Origin: an uncultured Gemmata sp. | GTDB taxonomy: Bacteria; Planctomycetota; Planctomycetia; Gemmatales; Gemmataceae | Length of the DNA: 53,738 bases | NCBI GenBank assembly: GCA_937924775.1 | Contig: CALDUT010000023.1 | Location: 1 to 53,738 of the forward strand | Direction of reading: 5' to 3' | Shown: piece by piece, positions 34,902 through 43,780 of the stretch | How the letters are laid out: each line of letters opens with the position of its first letter | Numbering within the stretch: position 1 is the stretch's first letter | Notes under the pieces: model-generated | The model's database searches: none | What the model saw: the letters and a program-made list of their open reading frames with translations, nothing else | Told to the model about the DNA's origin: nothing | Translations under genes and position numbers: made by a program

Positions 34902-37900
34902 TCAGAGGCTGTGCATCTCCAAAGAACGTTGCATGTCGGCGTGGATTCGTCGCCGGACTAGATATTCGTCTTCTTCCAGCCATTTGCGGCCTGAAAGGCC
35001 CAACGCCGATTCATCGCCGACCAACGCTTGAATGACATCCTCCACTAATGCCAGATGTAGGCGGGAGTAATGTTGGGCCGTGGTGTAGGTATTGGGAATT
35101 TTTCGGGGGTCCATGCGTTGAAACAGCTCCATCATCCACGGCAAGCCGATTTCCGGCGACGCTTGGCCGATGGCGGATACATAAGCTCGTGCCAGGGCCG
35201 TATACAGTTGTGGCGAGAATGTAGACGTTTTCTGGTGGAGCAATTCTTGGCGAGCTTCTTCCAAAATGGGCCGGGCGGGTTCGTGCAATCCGAAGTGGAG
35301 CCAACCGGCCGCCAAATTCAGGAGCGTTTGAAGAACCTGCCCCCACAGCTCCGGTTTAGCACTGTAGTGATGGCGTAATTGGTCGAGGGTGCGGGCCCGG
35401 AGAACCTCGTTTTGGAGTTGGGTCAGAAACCGGTCGAATTCGTCGGTCAGGCCGATTTTCTTGAGACTTCGCAGGCATTGACCCGCGACGATATTGATCA
35501 GTTTGAAGCGAACATCTTCGGGCTTAGCATGAACAAGCATCACAAATTCGTCTACCAGTTGTTTGACAATGTCCACGCGGTTGAAATGTCCCGCGTAGAG
35601 TAAGGCCCGTTGTAGGAGTTCCCCTTGTTTCTCTGGCAATTCCGCGGAGACTACGTGGGCTCCGAAACCCACCGACAATGCCCTTGGCACGCGTTGCAGC
35701 AATTCCAGCGTGAATTCTTCATTGATGCGGGCGGCCAGAGGCAATCCTTCACATACAACGTGGAATTGCACCTCTTCCAGTGACTTGCCCTTGACGCCCT
35801 CGCTGTAGAGTTTCCAGATTCGTTCGGTGAGTTTGCTGGGGTTGCGAATTTCGGGCAGCTCCACCAGCTCTTTTTTGAGGGGATCGCTCAATTTGGTCCA
35901 CCCCGCGTAAGGGTCGGGTTTCTCATGGGGTTCGAGAATCCACGATTCCTTGCGCATACGGTCGATACTGTACTTGGCCAGATTGTAAGGGTTGTTCACG
36001 GGACCGCTGCCGCTTTTGTGGCCGATGTCTTCCAAAGCGTTGAGAATCTCGCGGTCCAAGGGCCCACCATGGGGTTTTTCGGCTAAGGCTTGGTCGATGC
36101 GGAATTGGAACGCTCGGAAGAGGAAGTTGCGGACAATCGCGGTGATCACCGCGGGATCGTTGGGAGTCTCGCTTCGGGGGATAGATCCGACCATCGCCGT
36201 CCGGGCCTCTGCGAGCAATTGACGGGCTTGCGTCGGTTCGCCTAAGCGGGCTAGGGTAAACGCAAAAAAGAGATCCACGAAGGCCAAGTTCGATTTCAAG
36301 GCGTCGTTTTTTTGGGCTGAGGCCGACGCGAGAATCCACTGACGAATGACGGCATGCAGTTTCATCACCTCTTCGCGAATTAGGCGACTGCGTCCGGAGT
36401 CTCGCAAGCCTGATTCGCGGAGAAAGTTTGGCAGGTCCCGTTCTGCAGTCAACCCTTGTGCCAACAATTGCTCCAACAAACGATCGCGGATACGGGCTAA
36501 GCCCAAAACATCGGAACCCGCTAACTGGGCCAACCGGTAGCCGGTCAGCCAGGCGGCCCGAACCGGGAGATATAGCAGGTGCTTTTCCAGAAATTGTTGT
36601 ACGGCGGGCAGCCGGGATTTAAGCCATGCGGGAGGGGGCTGCTGAGCGGCCAGCCACAGAAATGCCGCGACGATCGCGCGGTTCTCATGGAGGCCGCGAT
36701 TGGGTTGTTTCAGGAGTTTATCAAACTCATCGGCGTGGATTGTCTCGGTGGCTTGAGGAATTTCACTTCGGACCCAAGCTCCCAGCCAATCCCGCGGCAT
36801 CGGCTCGGTGGTCCACAACGCGTTGAGCCACGCAATCGCCGCGTCACGCGGTTCATCAGCCCGGCTGTAGGCGTCCGCCAAATGGGGCCAGAGGGCTTGA
36901 CGCTCAGGTGAATCCAAGGGTCCGCTGAGGGCTAAGAATTGATTTTCCAGTTCCTTGGCTTTTTGTTTCCACTCATTGGGGCGGCGGATCGGCTCGGGTG
37001 GAGGAAGGAAATCAGTAGAACGACTCTCTTTTCCACCACCAGGGGCGGTTTTTGTGGACGTCTTCGTGGCCGTAGCCCCGCTGGTGGGCATTTTCAGTTC
37101 CACATCTTTGCGGGGTTTGTCTTTATCGCCCTTATCGGGTTTGGGTTTGGGGCCGGGGCTGTCTTTGTCAGGGCAGATAAAGTGATCGAAATCGAATTGG
37201 GTCGCTCGGATCCAAGCGGCGAGTGGTTGTTGCTCCGTGTCGATGATGTATTCCACCCAATCTTCCAGGGATCGAAAGGCGGTGTCGGGAATCGACTCAG
37301 GGACGAAGTGCCCGTTGTTGGTGGGATAGAGCCAAACAATCTGATCCGGATCATCCGCTAGCAATTTCCGGACGCTGTCGCGACGCAAGGTGGGGTGCAA
37401 TCGTGTTCCAAGAGGCAGAAAGAGATTGGGGAGCTTCCAGTAAGGTTTGAAGGCCGTGGCTTGATCCAGGGCCAATGCCGGCGGGGGAAGTTTCGAAGGT
37501 CGGACGCGTAAAACGGCGGTGGTCGTTCCGTGGACGTTGCTGGCGATGGCGAACATCAGCCGCTGCAGCAGCCGTTCGTCGGCATCGCGGACCAGAGTAT
37601 CCAACTGTTCAACGGCATTGTCGCGTAAGACCCACAATTCCGGGGGGTCCGTCGTGGTGCTGGGGACCAGCTTCAACGCCACTGTGATCGGCTGCGGTTG
37701 CGCGTCTTCCGACCAGGTTGTGGGGGCCGAGGGGAGCTGGAATTTCAGCACATCGTAGACATCGTGGAATGGCAAGTCGTCGAAATACCGCCATTGCCGT
37801 GGAGCCCGGATGAGCAGGATTTGACCATCTGGGGCCCGGAGTTGAGAGGCCAGGGGGAGGGCATATCCCAGTTCCACCCAAATCCGCGGTGCCCGTTCCA

Positions 37901-38390
37901 GGTAGGCGTACACGCGGCCCCGTGTGCTGGACGCTGAGGGATCGAGAGCGCGCAGCAGCGTATAGTATGGTGGTCCGATGACGCGGAGTAAGACCGAGTG
38001 GCCGTTGAGGTAGCGGAAACTTTGCCGATCGTTGCCCAGCCGGAGCATTTCGCTGACTACAGTGGGAAAATCTTCGCTGTGTTCCAACTCAAAGAGTATC
38101 GCGGCCTGCTGGGTGATAAGTGGCGCGGTGGTCTCGCGTGTTAAGGGCAGCAGTTGGGGCCAGCAAGAAACTTCCAGCAGTTCTTGGTGGCCGTGTCGCT
38201 TCGATCCTTTGACACCGATACGGTCGAGGTTCTTGAGACTGGTTTTGGATAATTCCGCGGATGTTTCGACGAAAATCTTGCCGTGGGCATCGAAACTGGC
38301 GGTGGCGGGCGTCAGGGCGACCTCTGGCGGCACCATCCCACTGTGAATGGCCAGTTCCAGCGTTTTCAGATCGGGAAATAACAAAATCAT
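34902..38390 (-). CDS. Large protein B of FtsH-like cluster, homolog of protein A (1162 aa)
   Basis: Same length as, and clearly homologous to, the gene immediately downstream: compare DADERLLQRL, LPNLFLPLGTRLHPTLRRDS, WLYPTNNGHF, FRSLEDWVEY and the terminal YLVRRRIHADMQRSLE. Identity is low outside these blocks, so this is an old duplication with divergence, not recent. The linker (about 435-495) is Lys/Asp/Pro-rich (KPDKGDKDKPRK). The rest is helical repeats. No signal peptide. It probably forms a complex with its paralog and the protease; that is inference from position. No clear ribosome binding site was seen before the ATG. Confidence 0.85.
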   Translation of the reverse strand: MILLFPDLKTLELAIHSGMVPPEVALTPATASFDAHGKIFVETSAELSKTSLKNLDRIGVKGSKRHGHQELLEVSCWPQLLPLTRETTAPLITQQAAILFELEHSEDFPTVVSEMLRLGNDRQSFRYLNGHSVLLRVIGPPYYTLLRALDPSASSTRGRVYAYLERAPRIWVELGYALPLASQLRAPDGQILLIRAPRQWRYFDDLPFHDVYDVLKFQLPSAPTTWSEDAQPQPITVALKLVPSTTTDPPELWVLRDNAVEQLDTLVRDADERLLQRLMFAIASNVHGTTTAVLRVRPSKLPPPALALDQATAFKPYWKLPNLFLPLGTRLHPTLRRDSVRKLLADDPDQIVWLYPTNNGHFVPESIPDTAFRSLEDWVEYIIDTEQQPLAAWIRATQFDFDHFICPDKDSPGPKPKPDKGDKDKPRKDVELKMPTSGATATKTSTKTAPGGGKESRSTDFLPPPEPIRRPNEWKQKAKELENQFLALSGPLDSPERQALWPHLADAYSRADEPRDAAIAWLNALWTTEPMPRDWLGAWVRSEIPQATETIHADEFDKLLKQPNRGLHENRAIVAAFLWLAAQQPPPAWLKSRLPAVQQFLEKHLLYLPVRAAWLTGYRLAQLAGSDVLGLARIRDRLLEQLLAQGLTAERDLPNFLRESGLRDSGRSRLIREEVMKLHAVIRQWILASASAQKNDALKSNLAFVDLFFAFTLARLGEPTQARQLLAEARTAMVGSIPRSETPNDPAVITAIVRNFLFRAFQFRIDQALAEKPHGGPLDREILNALEDIGHKSGSGPVNNPYNLAKYSIDRMRKESWILEPHEKPDPYAGWTKLSDPLKKELVELPEIRNPSKLTERIWKLYSEGVKGKSLEEVQFHVVCEGLPLAARINEEFTLELLQRVPRALSVGFGAHVVSAELPEKQGELLQRALLYAGHFNRVDIVKQLVDEFVMLVHAKPEDVRFKLINIVAGQCLRSLKKIGLTDEFDRFLTQLQNEVLRARTLDQLRHHYSAKPELWGQVLQTLLNLAAGWLHFGLHEPARPILEEARQELLHQKTSTFSPQLYTALARAYVSAIGQASPEIGLPWMMELFQRMDPRKIPNTYTTAQHYSRLHLALVEDVIQALVGDESALGLSGRKWLEEDEYLVRRRIHADMQRSLEMHSL

Positions 38391-38508
38391 GGGTGTTGTG
38401 GGTACCGTGGGGTTCGCGGATAACTCCTGCGTCGCCGGAGGGTAACAGCTTGCATCGGGGAGGAAGTAACGGTTTTAGGAAACACCACTCCCATACAGTT
38501 GCAACTTT

Positions 38509-38772
38509 TCAATGTGACTGACCCTGTTCAGCTCGTTGCGGTTCAGGCGATTGCTGAACGGGGTTTATGGGAGCTTTTTCTTCTTCCCGTTCGACAACCA
38601 ATTCCCCGAGGTCTTCGGGTCGGAGTCCTTTGCCGATCAATCTTTCGACCAAGGCTCGGTGCATCTGTTCGTGTTCCATCGGCAGTGCATCGGGGTCGGA
38701 ATCCAGTTTGATGAGGATGTTCTGCTTGCCGGTGTGGGGATCACGCCGCAGCAGGATGGTCAGTTCGGCCAT
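38509..38772 (-). CDS. Small protein of FtsH-like cluster (87 aa)
   Basis: An 87-residue protein with a strong ribosome binding site (AAGGAG five bases before the ATG). It opens with ELTILLRRDPHTGKQNILIKLDSDPDALPMEHE (two beta strands then a loop), has a helix around HRALVERLIGKGL, then ELVVEREEEK, and ends in a Pro/Gln-rich tail. No named domain. It lies 54 bases after the protease gene and 118 before the large proteins. Could be an adaptor or a tagged substrate of the protease (inference). Confidence 0.75.
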   Translation of the reverse strand: MAELTILLRRDPHTGKQNILIKLDSDPDALPMEHEQMHRALVERLIGKGLRPEDLGELVVEREEEKAPINPVQQSPEPQRAEQGQSH

Positions 38773-38826
38773 AACTACTCCTTGGGGCGATGGGGGCGGT
38801 GGTGTTGGAGGCTGGTGGTCGGATTT

Positions 38827-41061
38827 TTACCCTTTGGCCGCAGATGATTTATCTTTATCGTGGGTTGCCGATTTTGCAGTGTCAGTAGCGGTGGTGGTTC
38901 CAGCTCCGGCACCCAGGCGGACCTCGGGCCCGGGAGCGCCGACATCATTAGGGTATTTGGCGCGCAGATCGTCAATGATTTGTTGGACCCGTTCCCCTTC
39001 GATGGTTTTCTTTTCGATCAATTCGTCGCGGAGTTGGATGAGTGTTTCTTTGTGTTTGGCCAGAATCGCCGCGGCTTTGGCTTGTGCTTCAACGAGGATG
39101 GTGTTGACCTGTCGGTCGATGGCTTCGGCCATTGAACCCGAGAGGACCTGCCGATCGCCTTTGTGATCGCGGAACGACCGTAGCGGGGCTGCGAGGTTCG
39201 ACATCCCGCAAACCTCCACCATATATTCCGCGAATAACGATGCCCGCGACAAATCCGAGTTCGGATTGCCCATGCCACTGGCTCCGGTGGAGATGTCGCC
39301 AATGAGTAACCGCTCGGCTTCAATACCGCCATAAAGGACGGTGATTTCATCGAACATTTCGCTGCGGCTCATGCCGATACGTTTCTTTTCATGGCGAAAT
39401 TGGGTGAAAAACGGAGCCCACGGCATATCGCTTTGGATCGTCACTTTTTCGGGGGGCGGATGATGTGGGCAAAAGATCGAGACGAGGAAATGCCCCGCTT
39501 CGTGGGTCGCAACCACCGGCAAATCCTTTTCGTGCAGTTCAACTTTTTCATCAAACTCAGTCAGAGCCCGTTCGATGAGTTTGGGTGTGGTGGGGCCGGT
39601 GATCCCTTCGCGGAGGCGAAGCCGGGCGATGGCTCGGCAGATGGCGTTGATGTGGTCGCCGCTGAAGGCGGTGCCTGTGGCCGTGATGTACCGGTTGCCG
39701 GTGCGGTTGACGGCATAATCGAGGGCGGCATCGTCGAACTGCAACCGCATTTTCTTGTTGTAAATGGAAAAGATGGCCCGGCGGTCGTCGTCGTCGGGGT
39801 AGGGAATGTGGATGTGGAACTCGAAGCGCCCGGGGCGGAGCAACGCGGGGTCGAGTGATTCCACAAAGTTGGTGGTACCAACGACGAAGACGAGTTCATC
39901 TTTGTGGAACCCGTCCATCTCGGTGAGCAGTTGGTTCACCATCGAGTGTTCGACGCCGCTGCCGGTGTAGGTTCCGCGGGCGGTGGCGAAGGAATCGAGT
40001 TCATCGAAGACGATGATCGACGGGGCTGATTGTCGGGCTTTGTGGAAAATCTGACGGAGGTTCTCTTCGCTTTCCCCCACCCATTTACTTTTCAGTTCCG
40101 GCCCAGAGACGATGGTGATCGCTGCCCCGATGCTGGCCGCGATGGCCTTAGCAAAGTAGGTTTTGCCGGTGCCGGGGGGGCCCCAGAAAATCATGCCGCG
40201 GGGTATCAGCTCTTCGAGGCGGGCGATTTCTTCCGCTTCGGTAGCACGGTCGCGTTTTTGCAATACATCAAGTATTTCGGCACGGAGTTTCTGTTTGACC
40301 TTGGTGTAGCCGCCGATGTCCGTGTCGAGGTCCACATTGGGAATTTCCATGTGGTTGGTGAGCGTGGCCTGGCGGAGTTGGGCAAACACCCGTTTGGGAT
40401 CAGCAGGGTAGTCTTCCCCTTCAAGAGTGGATAATAAGCGGCGTAGTCGGACCGCATTGACACCGGAAACGTATTTGTAGAGTTGCCAGGGAGAGAAGTT
40501 CTTCCCGAATTTGCGGCTTTCTTTTTGGGTGACGAGATACCGAAGGCGGTTCCGAGGAACTCCCAGTATGCTCAGCCAATGGGGGAAGAGGTTCTCGATA
40601 ACCTTGGGCAAGGGAAATGACGGGTCTTTGAAGCCCAGCCACACCAATTCGGGATTTTCGTACAGAAGCGGGATCACTTCCCGGGCTTCGCTCGTCAATC
40701 CGCCTTGGCTGGTGGTGAGCAGGTCGAGGTGCGGCAGAACCACCACCCGTCTTTCGGTAACGCCACGAACGGCATCGCGGAGTTGGGCGATCATCGTGCC
40801 CATGAGGCCCATCGGGATCGCGCCTTGCGTTTCGCGCTGCCGGCCATCGAGGTAGATGCATTGCAGCTTGGCCTGGCGGAGTCGATCGCGGATGTTCATG
40901 AACAAATAGGGGGCCAGCTCCTTGTCGCATTCGATCAAGGTGGGCAGGCCACGGATCAGTTTACTGGCCACTTCGGTCAGTTCGTGGCTATAGGCGGCCT
41001 CGACCGCTTCGGCGGGTGTCAGGCTCGCGGGGAGTTCTTTCTCAGGTATCACAATGCTCAT
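38827..41061 (-). CDS. FtsH-like AAA+ / M41 zinc metalloprotease, soluble
   Basis: A 744-residue protein. Residues about 13-230 form an AAA-like domain without a P-loop (RRVVVLPHLDLL at 104-115 sits where Walker B would be). The active AAA+ module follows: GPPGTGKT at 294-301, IIVFDE at 349-354, and LDPALLRPGRF at 403-413. The protease module has HEAGH at 520-524 and a third zinc ligand Asp603 in NPNSDLSRASLF. Both active sites look intact. Unlike true FtsH there is no N-terminal membrane helix, so it should act in the cytoplasm. The C-terminus (about 660-744) has a coiled helix and an Ala/Thr/Lys tail. Core of the eight-gene cluster. Confidence 0.93.
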   Translation of the reverse strand: MSIVIPEKELPASLTPAEAVEAAYSHELTEVASKLIRGLPTLIECDKELAPYLFMNIRDRLRQAKLQCIYLDGRQRETQGAIPMGLMGTMIAQLRDAVRGVTERRVVVLPHLDLLTTSQGGLTSEAREVIPLLYENPELVWLGFKDPSFPLPKVIENLFPHWLSILGVPRNRLRYLVTQKESRKFGKNFSPWQLYKYVSGVNAVRLRRLLSTLEGEDYPADPKRVFAQLRQATLTNHMEIPNVDLDTDIGGYTKVKQKLRAEILDVLQKRDRATEAEEIARLEELIPRGMIFWGPPGTGKTYFAKAIAASIGAAITIVSGPELKSKWVGESEENLRQIFHKARQSAPSIIVFDELDSFATARGTYTGSGVEHSMVNQLLTEMDGFHKDELVFVVGTTNFVESLDPALLRPGRFEFHIHIPYPDDDDRRAIFSIYNKKMRLQFDDAALDYAVNRTGNRYITATGTAFSGDHINAICRAIARLRLREGITGPTTPKLIERALTEFDEKVELHEKDLPVVATHEAGHFLVSIFCPHHPPPEKVTIQSDMPWAPFFTQFRHEKKRIGMSRSEMFDEITVLYGGIEAERLLIGDISTGASGMGNPNSDLSRASLFAEYMVEVCGMSNLAAPLRSFRDHKGDRQVLSGSMAEAIDRQVNTILVEAQAKAAAILAKHKETLIQLRDELIEKKTIEGERVQQIIDDLRAKYPNDVGAPGPEVRLGAGAGTTTATDTAKSATHDKDKSSAAKG

Positions 41062-41189
41062 GAGTGATCACTTCTTCATTCGTGGTGGGTGAAGCCATCC
41101 GCAACCCAGCATTATGGCCACCCTTGGTGACAGTGGACGAGGGAGAAAATCCCAGCCCTTGTCGAGGGCGGAACACGCCAGCTGCGCGG

Positions 41190-41762
41190 TTAGATCTCGA
41201 CTTTGATCGTCAGGGAGCCGCTTTCCGCGTCTTCGCTGATCTCTTTCACTGTGCCTAACTGTTGGGCTTTTTGCTTGAGGGCGTCGCGAGTGACTTGGTT
41301 GACGATATCGTGGATTTGTGGTGTCAGGTCTTGCAAGTGCTTTTCCAATTTTTCCGTGGCTTGGCTTTGCAACTTGGATTGTTCTTGCTCGAACTTACGT
41401 TCCAAGTCTTGCTTCAGTTGTTCCTTGACACGTTCCCGCAAACTTCGCTCGTTGGGGCCGACATCGTTGAACCCGGTGGCTTCGCGTTTGGCCTCTTGGG
41501 TAACTTGAGCTTCGGTTTCGGCTTTGACGGAAACCTCTCCACTGCACGGGTCCACCGTGATGATCACCTCGCCATCGCGACGGATGAGTGTTCCATCCTC
41601 CTGTTCTTCAAAACCACGCCGTTTCAGTTCTTCCCGCAGAAGCGTAGCCATATCTTCCGGGGGAAGAATTTCGAGAAGTTCTAGTTGAGTGCAAATCTCA
41701 TCGCCGGCTTTCAGGTGGCGGGATTCGGATTCTTTGACGGTGATACGGTAAGCACGGCTCAT
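41190..41762 (-). CDS. Coiled-coil protein of FtsH-like cluster (190 aa)
   Basis: A 190-residue protein with a very good ribosome binding site (AAGGAG, eight bases before the ATG). The N-terminal 90 residues look alpha/beta (RITVKESESRHLKAGDEICT, then LPPEDMATLLREELKRRGFE, then EVIITVDPCSGEVSVKAE). Residues about 105-165 form a long charged helix likely to be a coiled coil, followed by a short beta end, SLTIKVEI. No domain name from memory. It sits between the unknown 398-aa gene and the protease gene; a partner or adaptor of the protease is a reasonable guess. Confidence 0.8.
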   Translation of the reverse strand: MSRAYRITVKESESRHLKAGDEICTQLELLEILPPEDMATLLREELKRRGFEEQEDGTLIRRDGEVIITVDPCSGEVSVKAETEAQVTQEAKREATGFNDVGPNERSLRERVKEQLKQDLERKFEQEQSKLQSQATEKLEKHLQDLTPQIHDIVNQVTRDALKQKAQQLGTVKEISEDAESGSLTIKVEI

Positions 41763-41816
41763 ACCAATAACTCCTTTATGAGCGAAACATCAGGAACGAA
41801 GACTTGCTCTGCGCTT

Positions 41817-43013
41817 TCATTTGGGCCGGTCTGTGGAAGGACCGGTTCCGGACGACTCTGTTTCTGCAGTGTTCGATGCTAGGGTCGGTTTGGCGTCAGG
41901 GACTGATCCACGCAGCGGTTCGAGTCGGGCGATAATCGCTTGGGCACGCTCGGCCAAGCGATCCCCCTGGACCGCTTCCCATTCACTTTTCCACAGTTGG
42001 CTCGCAGCGTAGTCGTCGTCGAAGAAGGCCACGCTACGGGCCCGGGCCTGCCATTCTCTGAGCAGTTCCATCTGCCGGGGTACCGCGAGTGCTGCGCGTT
42101 GGGTTTCGAGACGGTCGGCCAATCGGGGTGGCCCACTGCCTTGCAATCCACCGGTCCAAAAGTCAGAGGTGGGATTGAGTGAGAGAATGGCAGCGTTGGT
42201 TCGCAAAATGAAGCGAGCCAGATCGTGCCGTTTGGCGGTATCCGCGGCTTCTATATAGTATCGCAAAGCCGCATATTCCGCTTGGCCGACGCACCGCATT
42301 TTCGACCAATCGGTGATTTGACCTTTGGCTTGCTCGTGAGCGATCCACCGCTGTTCCAGGTAGCGTTGTAGACATTCGAGGAAAACGGCTCGTTCTCCCT
42401 GAAAAAGCGGGGTGAAGTCGGGAGGTGACACGGTAGCGTTCTCTCGGCCGGCGAGGTCACCGGCGGCTAACAGCCAGCAAAAGGGGTTATGTCGGAAGGC
42501 GGCTTTCTTACGCAGTACCGTCAACACATGGGTATCGTGGCGGAGCGCATCGAAAGCGAGAGCAAAGAACAATTCGTCGGCCGGTGTGAGCGTCTGCGGA
42601 GTTGCATCCCAGGCTTTTTTGGTATCGAGAACTTTCTCCGCGGTCAGCCAAATGAGAAATTCCATGACCGGTGGCGAAAACTTCAGAATCCGCTCTTCGA
42701 GGGGAATTCGGTGCCAGACACGGCCGGGAGTGGGCATATTGTGGCGCAAGAATTTGTCGTTGCGCCAACCCCCGGCACGAACAAGGAAGAGGACGAGGGC
42801 TTTGGCGAGGGTATCCTTAACCAACTCGACGGCATTCGCACTTGCGCAGGGTGGCTGCGGTAGCGCGGCATTGACCAGGGATAGCCCTTGATCGGCTGGA
42901 AAGTGCCCCGTCAGGAAACGGGTGATTCGTAAAAGATTAAACTCAAACTTCGAGACCTGCCGCGGGCCGTGCGGTTCGCCCGGGGGAAAAGGGGGAGCGG
43001 CCATTTGCGACAT
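41817..43013 (-). CDS. Unknown protein of FtsH-like cluster (398 aa)
   Basis: About 398 residues. The start is the ATG at 43013, 28 bases past the radical SAM gene's stop; reading further upstream would run through that gene in another frame. Pieces such as VSKFEFNLLRITRFLTGHFPADQG, VKDTLAKALVLFLVRAGGWRNDK, PVMEFLIWLTAEK, DELFFALAFDALR and ARFILRTNAAIL suggest an all-helical fold; the last 30 residues are disordered. No vWA MIDAS (DxSxS) motif is seen. I cannot assign a function. The start is not supported by a good ribosome binding site, so the N-terminus is uncertain. Confidence 0.75.
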   Translation of the reverse strand: MSQMAAPPFPPGEPHGPRQVSKFEFNLLRITRFLTGHFPADQGLSLVNAALPQPPCASANAVELVKDTLAKALVLFLVRAGGWRNDKFLRHNMPTPGRVWHRIPLEERILKFSPPVMEFLIWLTAEKVLDTKKAWDATPQTLTPADELFFALAFDALRHDTHVLTVLRKKAAFRHNPFCWLLAAGDLAGRENATVSPPDFTPLFQGERAVFLECLQRYLEQRWIAHEQAKGQITDWSKMRCVGQAEYAALRYYIEAADTAKRHDLARFILRTNAAILSLNPTSDFWTGGLQGSGPPRLADRLETQRAALAVPRQMELLREWQARARSVAFFDDDYAASQLWKSEWEAVQGDRLAERAQAIIARLEPLRGSVPDAKPTLASNTAETESSGTGPSTDRPK

Positions 43014-43041
43014 GGGAGACCCATTCTTTCCTACAAACGTT

Positions 43042-43683
43042 TTAATCCACCGTGGGCACTTGGGGTAGAGGTTTTTTCCGCTTCCAGCCACGCCACAAAC
43101 CGGCCGCTGCTGCCGCGGGGAAACCGTTGATGGTGATGGTGCCATGATCCATGCGGATTTCGAGCGTATTACGCTGTCGCCAAGTCTCATCGAAACGATA
43201 ACGCGAACTGAGGAAATGGATCTGCTGATTCCGGGAACCGATCCAGCGTCGCCCTGTTTCTGGTAGTTCGCGGATGTAGGGACCATCGACCAAAATATCA
43301 GTGAATCCTAACAATTCCACGACGTCGGGTTCTGGTCGCTGCTGGAGTTGCTCCAAAGTATAACCCGTGAAGATCATGACCGACAGGTTCCGCTCACGAA
43401 CCTTCCGAACCAAGGCCAATGCGGAGCGTGTGTGGGCAAACGGTTCGCCACCAAGAAGGGTAATCCCTTCGATCGCCTGCTGCTCTTGCGTTTGGAAAAT
43501 CCACTCGGTCATTTTCTGAACACCAATCCGTTCCCCCCCGTCAAAGGGTATAAATTCCGGGTTGCAACATCCGGGACAGCGCAATGGGCAGCCCTGAAAC
43601 CAAATGGCAAAGCGCCGCCCCGGCCCTTCCGCCTCTGTACAAGTTATCACTTGGGCAATACTCAGGTCGATGTCCGTAGTCAT
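43042..43683 (-). CDS. Radical SAM enzyme, NrdG-like single-cluster activase family
   Basis: A 213-residue protein with the radical SAM cluster motif CPLRCPGC (CxxxCxxC) near 32-39 in FQGCPLRCPGCCNPEF, and GITLLGGEPFAH near 68-79 (the GGE motif that holds SAM). This is the layout of the short activases such as NrdG. No glycyl-radical reductase or pyruvate formate lyase lies nearby, so it may modify a member of its own cluster. The C-terminus has about 70 residues beyond the core, ending Arg/Lys/Pro-rich. The ATG at 43683 was chosen over a GTG 12 codons earlier; neither has a strong ribosome binding site. Confidence 0.88.
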   Translation of the reverse strand: MTTDIDLSIAQVITCTEAEGPGRRFAIWFQGCPLRCPGCCNPEFIPFDGGERIGVQKMTEWIFQTQEQQAIEGITLLGGEPFAHTRSALALVRKVRERNLSVMIFTGYTLEQLQQRPEPDVVELLGFTDILVDGPYIRELPETGRRWIGSRNQQIHFLSSRYRFDETWRQRNTLEIRMDHGTITINGFPAAAAAGLWRGWKRKKPLPQVPTVD

Positions 43684-43780
43684 GAATTTCACTTTTTCAG
43701 CATAATTTTTTCGCGACACAGGGCACGACAGTGCGGGGAGATGCTGCGACCGAAAACATTCCCCACTCTAGCTTGCCGCA

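Noticed and set aside
43014-43286. N-terminal extension of the 398-aa gene
   Set aside because: It runs through the radical SAM coding region in another frame.
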